64,000 nucleotides of DNA from Holdemania massiliensis AP2 (GTDB taxonomy: Bacteria > Bacillota_I > Bacilli_A > Erysipelotrichales > Erysipelotrichaceae): positions 1,621,090 through 1,685,089 of the forward strand of contig NZ_HE998567.1 of assembly GCF_000327285.1 (NCBI RefSeq). Direction: 5' to 3'. The position numbers were made by a program, and so were the translations under genes. Positions 53,440-62,850 of this stretch are shown piece by piece (position 1 is the first letter of the stretch; each line of letters opens with the position of its first letter). The notes under the pieces are model-generated. The model made no database searches, was not told the origin of the DNA, and saw nothing but the letters and a program-made list of their open reading frames with translations.

Positions 53440-54636
53440 TTACAGACATGCTTGCTGGATCAGAGTGCAGGCCATTTGGGGTTCCCCAGCCTCCACCAAA
53501 GTCTGAAAGCGCAGCAAAAGCAGTTTCTTCTGCAGCGGTCCGGCCAGCGGATCAGGCTGTAAGCTGAATTGAATGAGCTGCTTTAAATCCTGATGGAGCA
53601 ATGCTTCAATCCAGCGGAAGGTCGTATCCGTCTGCTTTTTGCGGCGGCATTCTGCCATGCCCCGGTTAATAAAAAACTGACATTCTTCCGGCCGATGGCA
53701 CTGATAAGCCGCCAGCGCTCCACAGATCAGCAGAGCCGGTCGGTGAATCACCTCACAGGCCTGGGCATGAGCTAAAGCCGCTTCCGGCTGATTCAGCAGT
53801 AAAGCTGCCAGCGCCAATCGTTCTTCCGCCATCAGCCGGGCATGCGGACATTGAAACTGTTCAGCTTCCTGCCGCACCCGCAGCGCCAGAGCCTGGGCAT
53901 GAGCGGGCTCATCGTTTAAAAACAGATCGATCTGATGGATCCGCGTGTGAATCGCCCGAACGAAATATCCGCCATGGGAAAACTGATCAAGTGCTCTCTG
54001 GTTCATCAGCAGAGCACTCTGCGGCTGATGCAGACGAATCAAGCAATCGGCATGATGATAATCAATCAGGGCTTTAACGCCTTCATCCTGTCCTGATTTT
54101 GCAGTTTGGATCAGCCAGTGCAACGCCGATTCTACTTCATCCAACGCTTTCTCATGAATTCCCAAATATAACTGGTACCAGCATAAATCTGTCCCTTCCA
54201 GCCCTGCTTCCATCTGCATCAGCGATGCCTTCAGCGCTAAGGTTTCCGCACTTCGATTCTCACCCCGGCTGACCTGAACGATCCATCGAGCGAGAAGAAA
54301 TTGAGCGCAGTGGCAGCTGGCCATTAGGCTTTCCCGGCGTGCATTCAGCTGCTCAGCCAGCTGATCCCGCACCTCCATCCGAAAATCGAGAATGGCCTGA
54401 TACAACGGCGCCAGACTGAATTCCGGCTGCCAGATCAAGTCAGGATCATACGGCAGAGCCAGTTCGCTGAACAGCTTGCGCAGTGTATAATCCGCCGGCC
54501 GCTGCACGCCGTTTTCCACATCGCTCAAATACATGGCGGAAATTCCTGTTCGCTGCGCCAAGGTACGCAGTGATAAATTCTGATCACTTCGATGATGTCT
54601 TAACATCACACCCAAGGCTTTTTTAGGATATTCCAT
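53440..54636 (-). CDS. Xre-type regulator with TPR-like repeats
   Basis: A 398-residue protein. Residues 5-65 form an Xre helix-turn-helix (NLSLRTLAQRTGISAMYLSD, then VENGVQRP). The rest is a series of helical pairs like the TPR repeats of Rgg/PlcR-type regulators, which bind peptides. The effector is not known. No exported peptide gene was seen beside it. Confidence 0.82.
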   Translation of the reverse strand: MEYPKKALGVMLRHHRSDQNLSLRTLAQRTGISAMYLSDVENGVQRPADYTLRKLFSELALPYDPDLIWQPEFSLAPLYQAILDFRMEVRDQLAEQLNARRESLMASCHCAQFLLARWIVQVSRGENRSAETLALKASLMQMEAGLEGTDLCWYQLYLGIHEKALDEVESALHWLIQTAKSGQDEGVKALIDYHHADCLIRLHQPQSALLMNQRALDQFSHGGYFVRAIHTRIHQIDLFLNDEPAHAQALALRVRQEAEQFQCPHARLMAEERLALAALLLNQPEAALAHAQACEVIHRPALLICGALAAYQCHRPEECQFFINRGMAECRRKKQTDTTFRWIEALLHQDLKQLIQFSLQPDPLAGPLQKKLLLLRFQTLVEAGEPQMACTLIQQACL

Positions 54637-54720
54637 GCTTTCTGCTCCTTTTTTTCTTTTTATTAATCGCTTGCCTGCTGACTCCCTTTTGACATTCAGA
54701 AGCCAGCCAAGATGACAAAA

Positions 54721-54740
54721 AGTCTGCCCACAGGCAGACT
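54721..54740 (-). terminator. Terminator of the exonuclease gene
   Basis: AGTCTGCC (54721-54728) pairs with GGCAGACT (54733-54740) around four bases; TTTTTG follows on the minus strand. The stem overlaps the stop codon. Confidence 0.85.
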
Positions 54741-55302
54741 AATCCAGAATCTTTTTGATGGGAATCTGACACGCCTCTGCCAGCGGCAGCGGCTCATAGA
54801 TCTGCATCAGATTCATTGTATTCGCCACGATCAGGGCACAGCCGCGGGCATCGCTGCCGGCGTCATGATGATCCAGCTGAATTCCCATATAATCACAGAC
54901 GTCGTTAAGCCGATGATGACTAAGGTAAGGATAAACCTTGCGGCTCAGCCGAACTGTACAGAAATAAGGAACATCCGGAATTTCCAGGCGGTACAGTGAA
55001 CAACAGCTGGCCAGCACCTTCATATCAAACTCTGCATTGTGAGCGCACAAGACACCGCCGTCCAGCCAGGGTTTAAGCTGATTGTAGACCGTAGGAAAAA
55101 ACGGGGCGTCCGCAACCTGGGAAGAGGTTATGCCGTGAATATCAATAAAGGAAGGATAGAACGCATCATAATACGGATGAGGCCGGATCAGCCAGCTGTC
55201 GCTGAACACCATCTCTCCCTCATCAAACACCGTCAGCCCTACGGCACAGGCGCTCATCGAAGAAGGATTGGCGGTTTCAAAGTCAATCGCTGCCCACTTC
55301 AT
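54739..55302 (-). CDS. DEDDh 3'-5' exonuclease
   Basis: A 187-residue protein with the DEDDh set: AAIDFETANPS (Asp, Glu), CAHNAEFDMKVL (Asp), and DHHDAGSDARG (His, Asp). It resembles the epsilon-subunit-like exonucleases that act alone in DNA or RNA trimming. Its start touches the stop of the ArsR gene. Confidence 0.9.
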   Translation of the reverse strand: MKWAAIDFETANPSSMSACAVGLTVFDEGEMVFSDSWLIRPHPYYDAFYPSFIDIHGITSSQVADAPFFPTVYNQLKPWLDGGVLCAHNAEFDMKVLASCCSLYRLEIPDVPYFCTVRLSRKVYPYLSHHRLNDVCDYMGIQLDHHDAGSDARGCALIVANTMNLMQIYEPLPLAEACQIPIKKILD

Positions 55303-55652
55303 TATTCGCGGACGTGATCCAGAGCTTTCTGGAATATTTCTTCAATATGATCGTCATCCAGCGAGTAGTACACCACTTTGCCGTCTTTACGGCTGCGCAC
55401 CAGCCGGGTTTTTTTGAGTGAAGCGAGCTGATGCGAAACGGCAGAATGCGTCATCTTGAGCAGCACAGCCAGATCGCCGACACACATTTCCCGCTCAAAC
55501 AGCGCTTTCAGCACTTTTAAACGTGTGGAATCAGCAAACATTTTAAACAATAACGCCAGATCCTCAAATTCACTTTCGCTAAGCATTTTTTTCTCGACTT
55601 CTGCTACAATCTCAGGATGAACGATTTTTTCCTGCAATTCTTCCTTCTCCAT
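55302..55652 (-). CDS. ArsR/SmtB-family metal-sensing repressor
   Basis: A 116-residue protein started at the ATG at 55652 (MEKEELQEK). The winged helix is seen in MFADSTRLKVLKALFE and MTHSAVSHQLASLKKTRLV. The last helix keeps the complete alpha-5 zinc site: DDH, then ten residues, then HVRE, the DxH(10)HxxE spacing of SmtB and CzrA. The alpha-3 motif is reduced to EMCVGDL. It probably senses zinc or cobalt. No metal transporter gene is adjacent. Confidence 0.86.
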   Translation of the reverse strand: MEKEELQEKIVHPEIVAEVEKKMLSESEFEDLALLFKMFADSTRLKVLKALFEREMCVGDLAVLLKMTHSAVSHQLASLKKTRLVRSRKDGKVVYYSLDDDHIEEIFQKALDHVRE

Positions 55653-55803
55653 ACGCTTCACCACCAATGGTTTTATTATAGCACATTCCGACGGTTTTCG
55701 GGCAAGGAGGGAAGGGTTATGATGTGAATCGGTCTGGAAAATGTTGACGATCAAGAAATCATGAGTTCTTAATCTGGATCATTGATAAACTGAATAAACA
55801 TAC

Positions 55804-55868
55804 AAAAGACCGTTTCCCTTCTCCTTCGGCACGCTGCTCCTGCCGATAAGTTTGGGTTACGGTCTTTT
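55804..55868. terminator. Branched hairpin after the glyoxalase-like gene
   Basis: AAAAGACCGT (55804-55813) pairs with ACGGTCTTTT (55859-55868), enclosing a second stem CGGCA/TGCCG. T-rich sequence follows on both strands. Confidence 0.6.
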
Positions 55869-55945
55869 CTTTTTGAATTCAGATCCGATAAGCGTTGATC
55901 CAGCGCAGCTCCTCTGCTTTGCGGAAACGAACACTTCCTGCCTGC

Positions 55946-56317
55946 TTATTTTTTAGCCGGTACAATTTCGATCCAGTAGCCATCCGGATCTTCAATGAAA
56001 TAAATGCCCATTCCCGGATTTTCAAAACAGATCACGCCCATCTCCTGATGAATGCGGTGCGCTTCTTCAAAGTGATCGCTTGTGAAAGCTAGGTGGAATT
56101 CACACTCACCCAAATCATATTTCTCTGTCCGGTCTTTCAGCTCTGTCAGTTCCAGCTGAAACTGCCCCAGATCATCTTCCAGATAAATCAGCTGGAAGCT
56201 TCCGTCGGCCGCGGTATGTTTGCGGGCGATATGCAGCCCCAATGCCTGTTCGTAAAATTCCAGCGAACGCTGCATGTTCAGAACGTTGAAGTTAAAATGA
56301 TTAAACGTAAATTTCAT
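55946..56317 (-). CDS. Glyoxalase/bleomycin-resistance (VOC) family protein
   Basis: A 123-residue protein of the VOC superfamily, close in pattern to lactoylglutathione lyase-like proteins (FNVLNMQRSLEFYEQALGL, ECEFHLAFTSDHFEEAHRI, IYFIEDPDGYWIEIVP). It keeps likely metal ligands. It overlaps the gene upstream by four bases. Confidence 0.85.
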   Translation of the reverse strand: MKFTFNHFNFNVLNMQRSLEFYEQALGLHIARKHTAADGSFQLIYLEDDLGQFQLELTELKDRTEKYDLGECEFHLAFTSDHFEEAHRIHQEMGVICFENPGMGIYFIEDPDGYWIEIVPAKK

Positions 56318-56799
56318 ATTTTCTGCCGGGAACTGGCGGTTGACCGCCGGCGCCGTGCCGGTTTCAGCTGCCGTTCTTTTCCTTTCGCATAAATTTTAAA
56401 ATAAGGTACGATTTTATTGCGGTTGAAACATTCAATTGTTTCCGTCTGGCCATCGGTCAGCTGCAGCCATAACTGATCCTCATTGTTATGCTTCTGATAC
56501 TGCCAAAGCAAGATTTCATCCCAATAAATCAACATACATTCATCACGGTTTTTCCGATTATACAACACGAGAAACTCATCCGTAAACTGCATTAAAATTC
56601 GGTCGGGCATCACCAGCAGCGCATATGAAGAAATCGCCAGTAATACAACGCCCATTATGGCAATGGTGGATCCGGAAATAATGAAAACTCCGGAAACCAG
56701 CATCAAGGCCAGCAGTGAACCGATCGGTTTCACCTTGACTTCATTCAGCACCTGCATTTCTGCGGGCAAATTGCGAATTTTCAATACTTTTGATTTCAC
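56314..56799 (-). CDS. Unknown membrane protein
   Basis: A 161-residue protein with two close hydrophobic segments (about 28-75), a soluble PH-like part (DEFLVLYNRKNRDECMLIYW) and a very basic C-terminus (KPARRRR). It resembles small YcxB-like proteins in layout. It is coupled to the glyoxalase-like gene. Confidence 0.65.
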   Translation of the reverse strand: MKSKVLKIRNLPAEMQVLNEVKVKPIGSLLALMLVSGVFIISGSTIAIMGVVLLAISSYALLVMPDRILMQFTDEFLVLYNRKNRDECMLIYWDEILLWQYQKHNNEDQLWLQLTDGQTETIECFNRNKIVPYFKIYAKGKERQLKPARRRRSTASSRQKI

Positions 56800-56875
56800 A
56801 GAAAGAGCTTCCTTTCTTTTTCCAACATCCTTATTATACCGTGATTTTTTAACTCTGCGTGATTTTCACATCACA

Positions 56876-57937
56876 TCACAAAATGTCGTCGGTTGCCTGG
56901 AGTGCTAAATTGTGAATCTGATTGCGGGCGGTTAGAATCTTGCCGTTGGAACGCGTTGGATGAACGCGGTTGGCCAGCGTTACAACCCCGATCCCCAGTT
57001 TGAAGTCGACAATGATCGACGGACCGGAAAAGCCGGTATGATACAGGCAAGCATCGCTGGTGTAGTCGCCTAAAGCGTAATTAGGATCGGAGAGAATCCA
57101 GCCGATGGAACGCTTCTCATTCAGACCGGTTGTCTGGCATTTCTGCAGAAGCTCGATCGTCCGCGGACTGAAATAACGCTTACCGTTATAAACGCCGCCG
57201 TTGAGCAGCATTGAGATATAATGGGAAATATCTTCTAAGGTTGAGAATACGCCGGCATGACCGCTGACGCCGCCCAGCTTGAAGGCCTTGCCGTCATGGA
57301 CGATTCCGCGAACTACGCCGCCGCGGCTCTCCATCACTTCTTCCGCGCAGCAGCGCTCCGCCAGCGACGGATCCGGATTGTAACAAGTTTCCCGCATTTC
57401 CAATGGTTCGAACATGACTTCTCTGGCATAGCCGTCCAGACTGCCTTTCAGCTGGGCGATAACTAAACCCAACAGAATGAAATTGACGTCGGAATATTTA
57501 ACCTGAGTTCCGGTCGGATATTCCAGCTCCATCTTCCATACGGCTTCGATCATTTCATCGCGGTCCTTCATCAACTTATATCCGTTGATATCCGCAGGCA
57601 GACCGGAGGTATGCGTGATACAGTCCTTGATCGTCAGTTCTTTCTGGCAAAACTGCGGCAGGATCTCCGCAATCTTTGTTTTCAGCGTGATCGCACCTTC
57701 TTCAATCAGCTTCAGAATGCAGGTCGTCGTTACCAGTACCTTGGAGATCGAAGCCAGATCGTAGATCGTATCCAGGCTGTTCGCCTCTTTTTCAGGAACC
57801 AGCTGCTTATAACCCACGCTGCATTTCCATTGTTCATCCTGGGTGATCACCGCGCAGTTGCAGCCCGGAAAGGTACCGTTATCCACACAGCTCTCTAAAT
57901 ATTGTTTTAATGCTTCCAGTTTCTTTTCATTCAACAT
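56876..57937 (-). CDS. Serine hydrolase of the beta-lactamase/class C fold
   Basis: A 353-residue protein without a signal peptide. The SxxK motif is in DLASISKVLVTT, the YxN motif in VKYSDVNFIL, and HTGFSGP takes the third-motif position. Relatives are esterases and D-aminopeptidases rather than true beta-lactamases. It starts 3 bases after the HflX stop, so the two may be cotranscribed. Confidence 0.87.
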   Translation of the reverse strand: MLNEKKLEALKQYLESCVDNGTFPGCNCAVITQDEQWKCSVGYKQLVPEKEANSLDTIYDLASISKVLVTTTCILKLIEEGAITLKTKIAEILPQFCQKELTIKDCITHTSGLPADINGYKLMKDRDEMIEAVWKMELEYPTGTQVKYSDVNFILLGLVIAQLKGSLDGYAREVMFEPLEMRETCYNPDPSLAERCCAEEVMESRGGVVRGIVHDGKAFKLGGVSGHAGVFSTLEDISHYISMLLNGGVYNGKRYFSPRTIELLQKCQTTGLNEKRSIGWILSDPNYALGDYTSDACLYHTGFSGPSIIVDFKLGIGVVTLANRVHPTRSNGKILTARNQIHNLALQATDDIL

Positions 57938-57940
57938 CGC

Positions 57941-59089
57941 TCATTCTCCTCTTTCGTCCTCATTATAGCTTAGTTCCGATAAAAATTCATCCCCTATTTC
58001 CGGTTTGGCCAGCGACGTTAAATCCAGCCGTAAAAGCAGTTCCTGGATCAGTTCTTCCAGCCCCTGTCCGGTCTGACAGCTGATGAGAATCCCATCCTTG
58101 CGCGGCCACTGTTCAACCCGATCCGCCCTGTTGAAAACCAACAGCCGATCCAGCTGCAGAACCTGCAGCCGGCGCAGCGTCTGCATGACAACTTCATGCT
58201 GGAATTCCCATTGCGGATCAGAGGCATCGATCACCTCCAGCAGCAGATCCGCTTCCTGAATTTCCTGCAGCGTCGATTCAAAGGCGTCGAGCAGAAAATC
58301 AGGCAGATCCCGGACAAAACCGACGGTATCACTGAGCAGAATTTCAGCCCGTCCGGCCAGTTTGATTCTGCGCGTCGCTGAATCCAGTGTCGCAAACAGC
58401 TGATCCGCCGCGTCGACCTGCTTTGTGGGCGAAATCGAACGAAAGGTGAGCAGCGCGTTCATCAACGAGGACTTCCCGGCATTGGAATACCCGATCAGGC
58501 ATACCTGCTTCAGTCCGCTGCGGCGGCGTTTCCGGCTTTGGACAGACTGTTGAAGCTGCAGCTGTTTAAGCTGCGCATGAAGATCCCGGATTTGTTTTTC
58601 GATTGTCCGCCGGGAGCGTTCCAGGCGCGTTTCCCCGGCTCCGCGGTTGCGGACACCGCCGCCCTGCTGCTGATCGGCATGGATCTGACCGAGAACCAGA
58701 CGCGGCAGCTGATAGGCCAGCCGAGCCGCTTCCACCTGCAGCCGCGCTTGACGAGTGCGGGCCCGCTGCTCAAAGATTTCCAGAATTAGCGCACTGCGGT
58801 CGATTACGGACAAGGCTAATTCCTGACTGAGATTGCGCAGCTGAATTCCGCTCAGTTCATTGATAAAAACGACGCCTTCCGCCTGTTCTACCGCACTGAT
58901 CTGTTTCAGTTCAGCGACTTTCCCCGACCCGATTAAGGTGCGCGGATGGGTTTTCTGCCCCTTCTGCGACACGCGGGCCTTCACTTCCATGCCGCAGGCT
59001 TTGCACAACATCGCCGCTTCGCTGAGCTTCTGTTCCCACTCGGCTTCGTTCTCCTGAATTCTTAGTCCTGCCAATACGATAGATTTCAT
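57941..59089 (-). CDS. hflX: GTPase HflX
   Basis: A 382-residue protein started at the ATG at 59089 (MKSIVLAGLRIQ); a TTG nine codons earlier is the alternative. It has the HflX N-terminal domain (THPRTLIGSGKVAEL, FINELSGIQLRNL), then GGGVRNRGAGETRLE, the G domain with IGYSNAGKSSLMNALL, LLSDTVGFVRDLP and LVFNRADRV. HflX binds and splits stalled ribosomes. Confidence 0.93.
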   Translation of the reverse strand: MKSIVLAGLRIQENEAEWEQKLSEAAMLCKACGMEVKARVSQKGQKTHPRTLIGSGKVAELKQISAVEQAEGVVFINELSGIQLRNLSQELALSVIDRSALILEIFEQRARTRQARLQVEAARLAYQLPRLVLGQIHADQQQGGGVRNRGAGETRLERSRRTIEKQIRDLHAQLKQLQLQQSVQSRKRRRSGLKQVCLIGYSNAGKSSLMNALLTFRSISPTKQVDAADQLFATLDSATRRIKLAGRAEILLSDTVGFVRDLPDFLLDAFESTLQEIQEADLLLEVIDASDPQWEFQHEVVMQTLRRLQVLQLDRLLVFNRADRVEQWPRKDGILISCQTGQGLEELIQELLLRLDLTSLAKPEIGDEFLSELSYNEDERGE

Positions 59090-59182
59090 TCCGGTTTGCC
59101 CTTTCTTATGTCTCAATCACGATCTTTTTCTGAAACGGCGTTGACCTGATCGCTGCTTTGATCGCTTTGCCCATCACAAGAA

Positions 59183-59202
59183 AATCGGGCCAAGACCCGA
59201 TT
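59183..59202 (-). terminator. Terminator of the lactate dehydrogenase gene
   Basis: AATCGGG (59183-59189) pairs with CCCGATT (59196-59202); TTTTC follows on the minus strand, about 45 bases past the stop. Confidence 0.75.
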
Positions 59203-59244
59203 CTCCTCGTTCTTCTTGCTTCGCACAGCCGCATGCCGCTGCCA

Positions 59245-60195
59245 TTAGCGCATGATCGGCGCGATGGTTGAATCAATAATCTCTTTCAACGTTTCACAGC
59301 TGGCATCAAACTTCCCCTGATCGACCTCATTCAGCTTCAGTTTGATGATCGTTTCCACGCCGGAGCGCGTAATGATCGCCGGCACACCGATATACAGTCC
59401 TTCCTGACCATACTCCTGATTCTGATAACAGGAGACTGTCAGAATTACATGTTCATCGTCTAGGATGGCCCGCACTAATCGATTCAGCGATAAGCCGATT
59501 CCATAATATGTTGATTTCTTGCGGTTAATGATTTCATAGGCGGCCTGCTGAACCTGATGGTAAATTTCGTTGAGATCCTGCAGATCGCGATGATTCTCAT
59601 CCAGCATTTCCAATAAGTTCTTGCATCCAATATAGGCATGCGTCCACGGCACGAAGCTGGAATCGCCATGTTCACCCATGATGTAAGCATGAATGTTGCT
59701 TGTAGAAATTCCCAGATATTCGCTCATTAAATAGCGCAGCCGGGCGGTATCGAGAATGGTTCCGGAACCGATGACGCGATTTTTCGGCAAACCGGAAACC
59801 TGCTGGGCAACATAGGTCATCAAATCAACCGGATTGGAGGCCACTAACAGAATACCGTCAAACCCAGAAGCCATGATGTTTTCCGTGATGCTCTTCATGA
59901 TCTTGGTGTTGACCGCCGTCATATCCAGCCGGGTCTGACCGGGCTTCTGAGCGGTACCGGCTGTGATTACCACCATTTCCGCATCGGCACATTCTTCATA
60001 ACCGCCGGCTTTAATGATCAGTTTGTTGCGGGCATACGGCAGACCATGCTGCAGATCCATCGTTTCCCCGATGGCCTTTTCTTCATCGACGTCCACTAAG
60101 ACCAGTTCATCAATTCCGCCTGTGGTCAAAAACGAATACGCCATGCTCATTCCGACAAAACCCGTGCCTACCAAAACGATTTTTCTGTCTTTCAT
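59245..60195 (-). CDS. ldh: L-lactate dehydrogenase
   Basis: A 316-residue NAD-dependent dehydrogenase. It has LVGTGFVGMSMAYSFLTTGG, the substrate loop GQTRLDM with Arg, ASNPVDLMTYVAQQVSG, and the catalytic His in MGEHGDSSFVPW. It turns pyruvate into L-lactate and restores NAD+ in fermentation. A 2-hydroxy acid other than lactate is possible but the Gln in the AQKPGQTR loop favours lactate. Confidence 0.92.
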   Translation of the reverse strand: MKDRKIVLVGTGFVGMSMAYSFLTTGGIDELVLVDVDEEKAIGETMDLQHGLPYARNKLIIKAGGYEECADAEMVVITAGTAQKPGQTRLDMTAVNTKIMKSITENIMASGFDGILLVASNPVDLMTYVAQQVSGLPKNRVIGSGTILDTARLRYLMSEYLGISTSNIHAYIMGEHGDSSFVPWTHAYIGCKNLLEMLDENHRDLQDLNEIYHQVQQAAYEIINRKKSTYYGIGLSLNRLVRAILDDEHVILTVSCYQNQEYGQEGLYIGVPAIITRSGVETIIKLKLNEVDQGKFDASCETLKEIIDSTIAPIMR

Positions 60196-60364
60196 AAGAG
60201 TTCAGCTCCTTTTCCAGGGTATCTACCCTTCTCTATTCTTTATTGTAACAGGATTGCCGGGAATCGGGGGAACTATGCGCTGAAAACCTTGTGAATCTTT
60301 TGAATTTCATATTTTTTTGAGACTTCTGTCATTTTTATCTCAAGACTTGCTGAACAACGAAAAA

Positions 60365-60389
60365 AGGCAAAGGGAAAACCGCTCTGCCT
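60365..60389 (-). terminator. Terminator of the TPM/LemA/XpaC operon
   Basis: AGGCAAAG (60365-60372) pairs with CTCTGCCT (60382-60389), including one G-U pair, and TTTTT follows on the minus strand. It is about 60 bases past the stop. Confidence 0.65.
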
Positions 60390-60446
60390 ATGTTATGCAA
60401 TATTCGTTTATAAGTCTGATCTTGATCTACAATGAGACAGAGCTGT

Positions 60447-61361
60447 TTATTTCCGACGGCCAACTCCGCCGCCTCGGCTCACACCCCCACCGCCGCGGTT
60501 CATCCCGCCGCCAAAGGAACGGCCGGCTCCGGAAGACCGAGATGCAGATCCGCCGCCAAAAGAACTACGGGTAGAAGAAGAACGGTAGGTTGGACGGGGT
60601 TCACGCGGACGGCGCTCCGGCCCCCATGGGTCCATTGGACGCGGACGAGGTCCGTAATAACGGCGGCGCGGACGGAATACCGGGCCGCCATAATAACGCC
60701 GGCGGCGCGGTGTAAAAGCGGACAAAAGTACGACGACGATCACAAAGACGAAGAGCATGAGGAAGATAGCAGGCAGCATCCCAAAGAAGCTAAAGGATGA
60801 ATGTGCGGTATAGGGCGTTCCTCCCCCGCCGCCTTGCGACGGCGCGGTGTTGACCACCGGTGTTCCTGCCGTTTTTTCTAGTCGCAGCGCCAGAGCCTGG
60901 ACTGTTTTTAAAGCCCCGCTGCTGTAATTGCCCGCGGCAAACTCAGGTTCCAGCACGGAATCCAGAATGGTTTGGATTTCCGAGGTAGGCAGGGTCTTTT
61001 CCAAGCCTTTGCCCTGGAGACAATAATAATCCTCTTCCCCAATTGCCAGCACCAGCAAGACACCGTTGTTATCCGCCGCGCTGCCGATCTTCCAGCCATT
61101 GAACAAATCATAAGCAACGTCGTCAATCGCCTCGCCGTTCAGAAAATCAAAGGTAGCAACAACAATCTGCGATCCATTTTTAGCTTCCAGTGTTTGATTC
61201 GCTGAACGGATGGCCTCTGCATCCTGACTGTTGATCACATTGGCATAATCAGCAACATAGAAGTTTTCCAGCGGCTGCGGTACGGTGAAAGCGCTGATTG
61301 TCCAGATGCTGAGCGCGATCATCGCCAGAAAAGAAATCAGTCCCTGTGCGAGCTTTTTCAT
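60447..61361 (-). CDS. TPM-domain membrane protein with Gly/Arg-rich tail
   Basis: A 304-residue protein. An N-terminal signal (LISFLAMIALSIWTISAF) leads into an outward TPM domain (ENFYVADYANVINSQDAEAI, NNGVLLVLAIGEEDYY). One membrane helix at about 190-212 follows, then a tail of Arg, Pro, Ser and Gly. TPM proteins (YgcG, Psb32-like) are linked to membrane stress or phosphatase activity. It is the last gene of the operon, after the LemA-like gene. Confidence 0.86.
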   Translation of the reverse strand: MKKLAQGLISFLAMIALSIWTISAFTVPQPLENFYVADYANVINSQDAEAIRSANQTLEAKNGSQIVVATFDFLNGEAIDDVAYDLFNGWKIGSAADNNGVLLVLAIGEEDYYCLQGKGLEKTLPTSEIQTILDSVLEPEFAAGNYSSGALKTVQALALRLEKTAGTPVVNTAPSQGGGGGTPYTAHSSFSFFGMLPAIFLMLFVFVIVVVLLSAFTPRRRRYYGGPVFRPRRRYYGPRPRPMDPWGPERRPREPRPTYRSSSTRSSFGGGSASRSSGAGRSFGGGMNRGGGGVSRGGGVGRRK

Positions 61362-61364
61362 AAA

Positions 61365-61916
61365 CTATCCTCCAATTTGATAAATATCCAGTGAACTGGC
61401 CGTCAGTTTTTGCAGCAATGACGGAAACCAACCGGCCGTATCCTTCAAAACCGCAGCGGCTTTCTCATGATAGGGATCGCGTTCAATCCGATCCTGACTG
61501 GCCAGATATTCCGACATGAAGCCGATGACATAGGCTTCGTCTTTCTGCGAAAGCGAGGCTTCTAAAAGCGCTGAGCTGAGTGAAGCAAAGGCCGTATCCA
61601 GCTTGGTTTCCAAGCGCCGGCGTTCACCCATTGAGTCTGCCTGATCCAAATTTTCCGCGGCGTTTTCTACCGCGGTGATCAGCGAAGCGTTGATCGCAGA
61701 GTCATATCGGCGGGCAACGGTCACACAGTTGCGGGCCGTATTCTGCTTGGCCTGGATATCCTGAGCGATCGACTGGCCGTCATGATCCACGCCTTCCGTA
61801 TATACAACATCCAGCTGCTTCTGCATCGAACTGAATGTCAGCCGGGCTTTGCCCCAGGCACTGCCCAGAACCAGGAGGGCCGCCAGAATAAAAGCGGTTT
61901 TCTGCGTCATTTTCAT
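61365..61916 (-). CDS. LemA-family protein
   Basis: A 183-residue protein with an N-terminal anchor (TAFILAALLVLGSAWGK) and a helical outside domain (QNTARNCVTVARRYDSAI). LemA proteins are widely found beside TPM-domain genes, as here. Function not firmly known. It overlaps the XpaC-like gene by four bases. Confidence 0.75.
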   Translation of the reverse strand: MKMTQKTAFILAALLVLGSAWGKARLTFSSMQKQLDVVYTEGVDHDGQSIAQDIQAKQNTARNCVTVARRYDSAINASLITAVENAAENLDQADSMGERRRLETKLDTAFASLSSALLEASLSQKDEAYVIGFMSEYLASQDRIERDPYHEKAAAVLKDTAGWFPSLLQKLTASSLDIYQIGG

Positions 61917-62569
61917 GCCTTATCCTCCTTTTGTCCCGGCGATACTAAACCTTGCTTGACCAGCAGCGTTTCCAGCACATCGCTGTCGGCCTGAATTTCC
62001 ATTGACTGATGTTCATGCAGATCATCCCACTGCTTAACAAACGCTTCGGCGCACAGCTTCACAGTTTTTTTGATATTCTGACGGGAATTCTGAATGTTCT
62101 GCGTCTGCAGCGGATCTGCTTCCAGCTCATCATAGGTTTCCAACAGCTTCGTCAGCATCGGCAGGTAATAATCAACCAGCCGGCGGGCCTGATCGTTAAA
62201 GCGCTGCTGCTTCTCCATTTCCTCGACGATCTGACGGCAGACAGATTCAATCTTCCGCAGATCCTGAGTCATGGCCGGATCCTCAACCTTCGCGGCTGCC
62301 TGCTGCAGCCCGGTTAAGGCAGAGCGGGCCGCTTCCAGCTGCTGAAGCTGCTGTTGCTGCAGCGGAGTCAGCGGAATCTCCACTTCGATTTCCTGATCCG
62401 GAATTTGATGACGGGCAATCCCATAAGCGATCCCGCCAGCCGCAAGTGCAGCTAGATAGTGCCAGAGCTGGATCATCGGCAAAATCAGACAAACAATCGC
62501 CCACGCCAAAGCAGCGATAAGAATAGGCCAGGGCGAAGGCTTTCGGATGATTTCTGTTTTCCCAGTCAT
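61913..62569 (-). CDS. XpaC-like membrane protein
   Basis: A 218-residue protein with two N-terminal helices (about 13-55), then a long helical coiled domain with SVCRQIVEEMEKQQRFNDQA. This fits the XpaC group (5-bromo-4-chloroindolyl phosphate hydrolysis proteins). It is the first gene of the XpaC-LemA-TPM operon. The role is probably envelope stress, by association. Confidence 0.7.
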   Translation of the reverse strand: MTGKTEIIRKPSPWPILIAALAWAIVCLILPMIQLWHYLAALAAGGIAYGIARHQIPDQEIEVEIPLTPLQQQQLQQLEAARSALTGLQQAAAKVEDPAMTQDLRKIESVCRQIVEEMEKQQRFNDQARRLVDYYLPMLTKLLETYDELEADPLQTQNIQNSRQNIKKTVKLCAEAFVKQWDDLHEHQSMEIQADSDVLETLLVKQGLVSPGQKEDKA

Positions 62570-62824
62570 GTTGTACCTCCTGTTGGGTTGTCCTGCAGGC
62601 TTGAATCTTGTCAGATTGGGTTCTCGATTAAGCCGACAGCGGCAAGTTTCTAGGTCTCGTTAATTCTGCAGGAATTGCAGAATATGCTTTCTGTTGAAAG
62701 TCTGGACATGCAGCACTCTCCACATCTGTTTTCTATTGTATCGTATTCCATGCCGTTTTTCCACCGAAAGCGAAGTTAGATCCTGAAACAGACTGTGATC
62801 GATTCCAGCCCAAACAAGGAAAAA

Positions 62825-62842
62825 TCCCTGTTGCCAGGGATC
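62825..62842 (-). terminator. Terminator of the Gfo/Idh/MocA gene
   Basis: ATCCCTG (62825-62831) pairs with CAGGGAT (62836-62842) around four bases. TTTTTCC follows on the minus strand. The stretch 62580-62824 shows no gene. Confidence 0.85.
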
Positions 62843-62850
62843 AATTCATC

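Noticed and set aside
55804..55868. Riboswitch or T-box in the branched hairpin
   Set aside because: It lies between the 3' end of one minus-strand gene and the start of the next, carries no known core motif, and is better read as a terminator.
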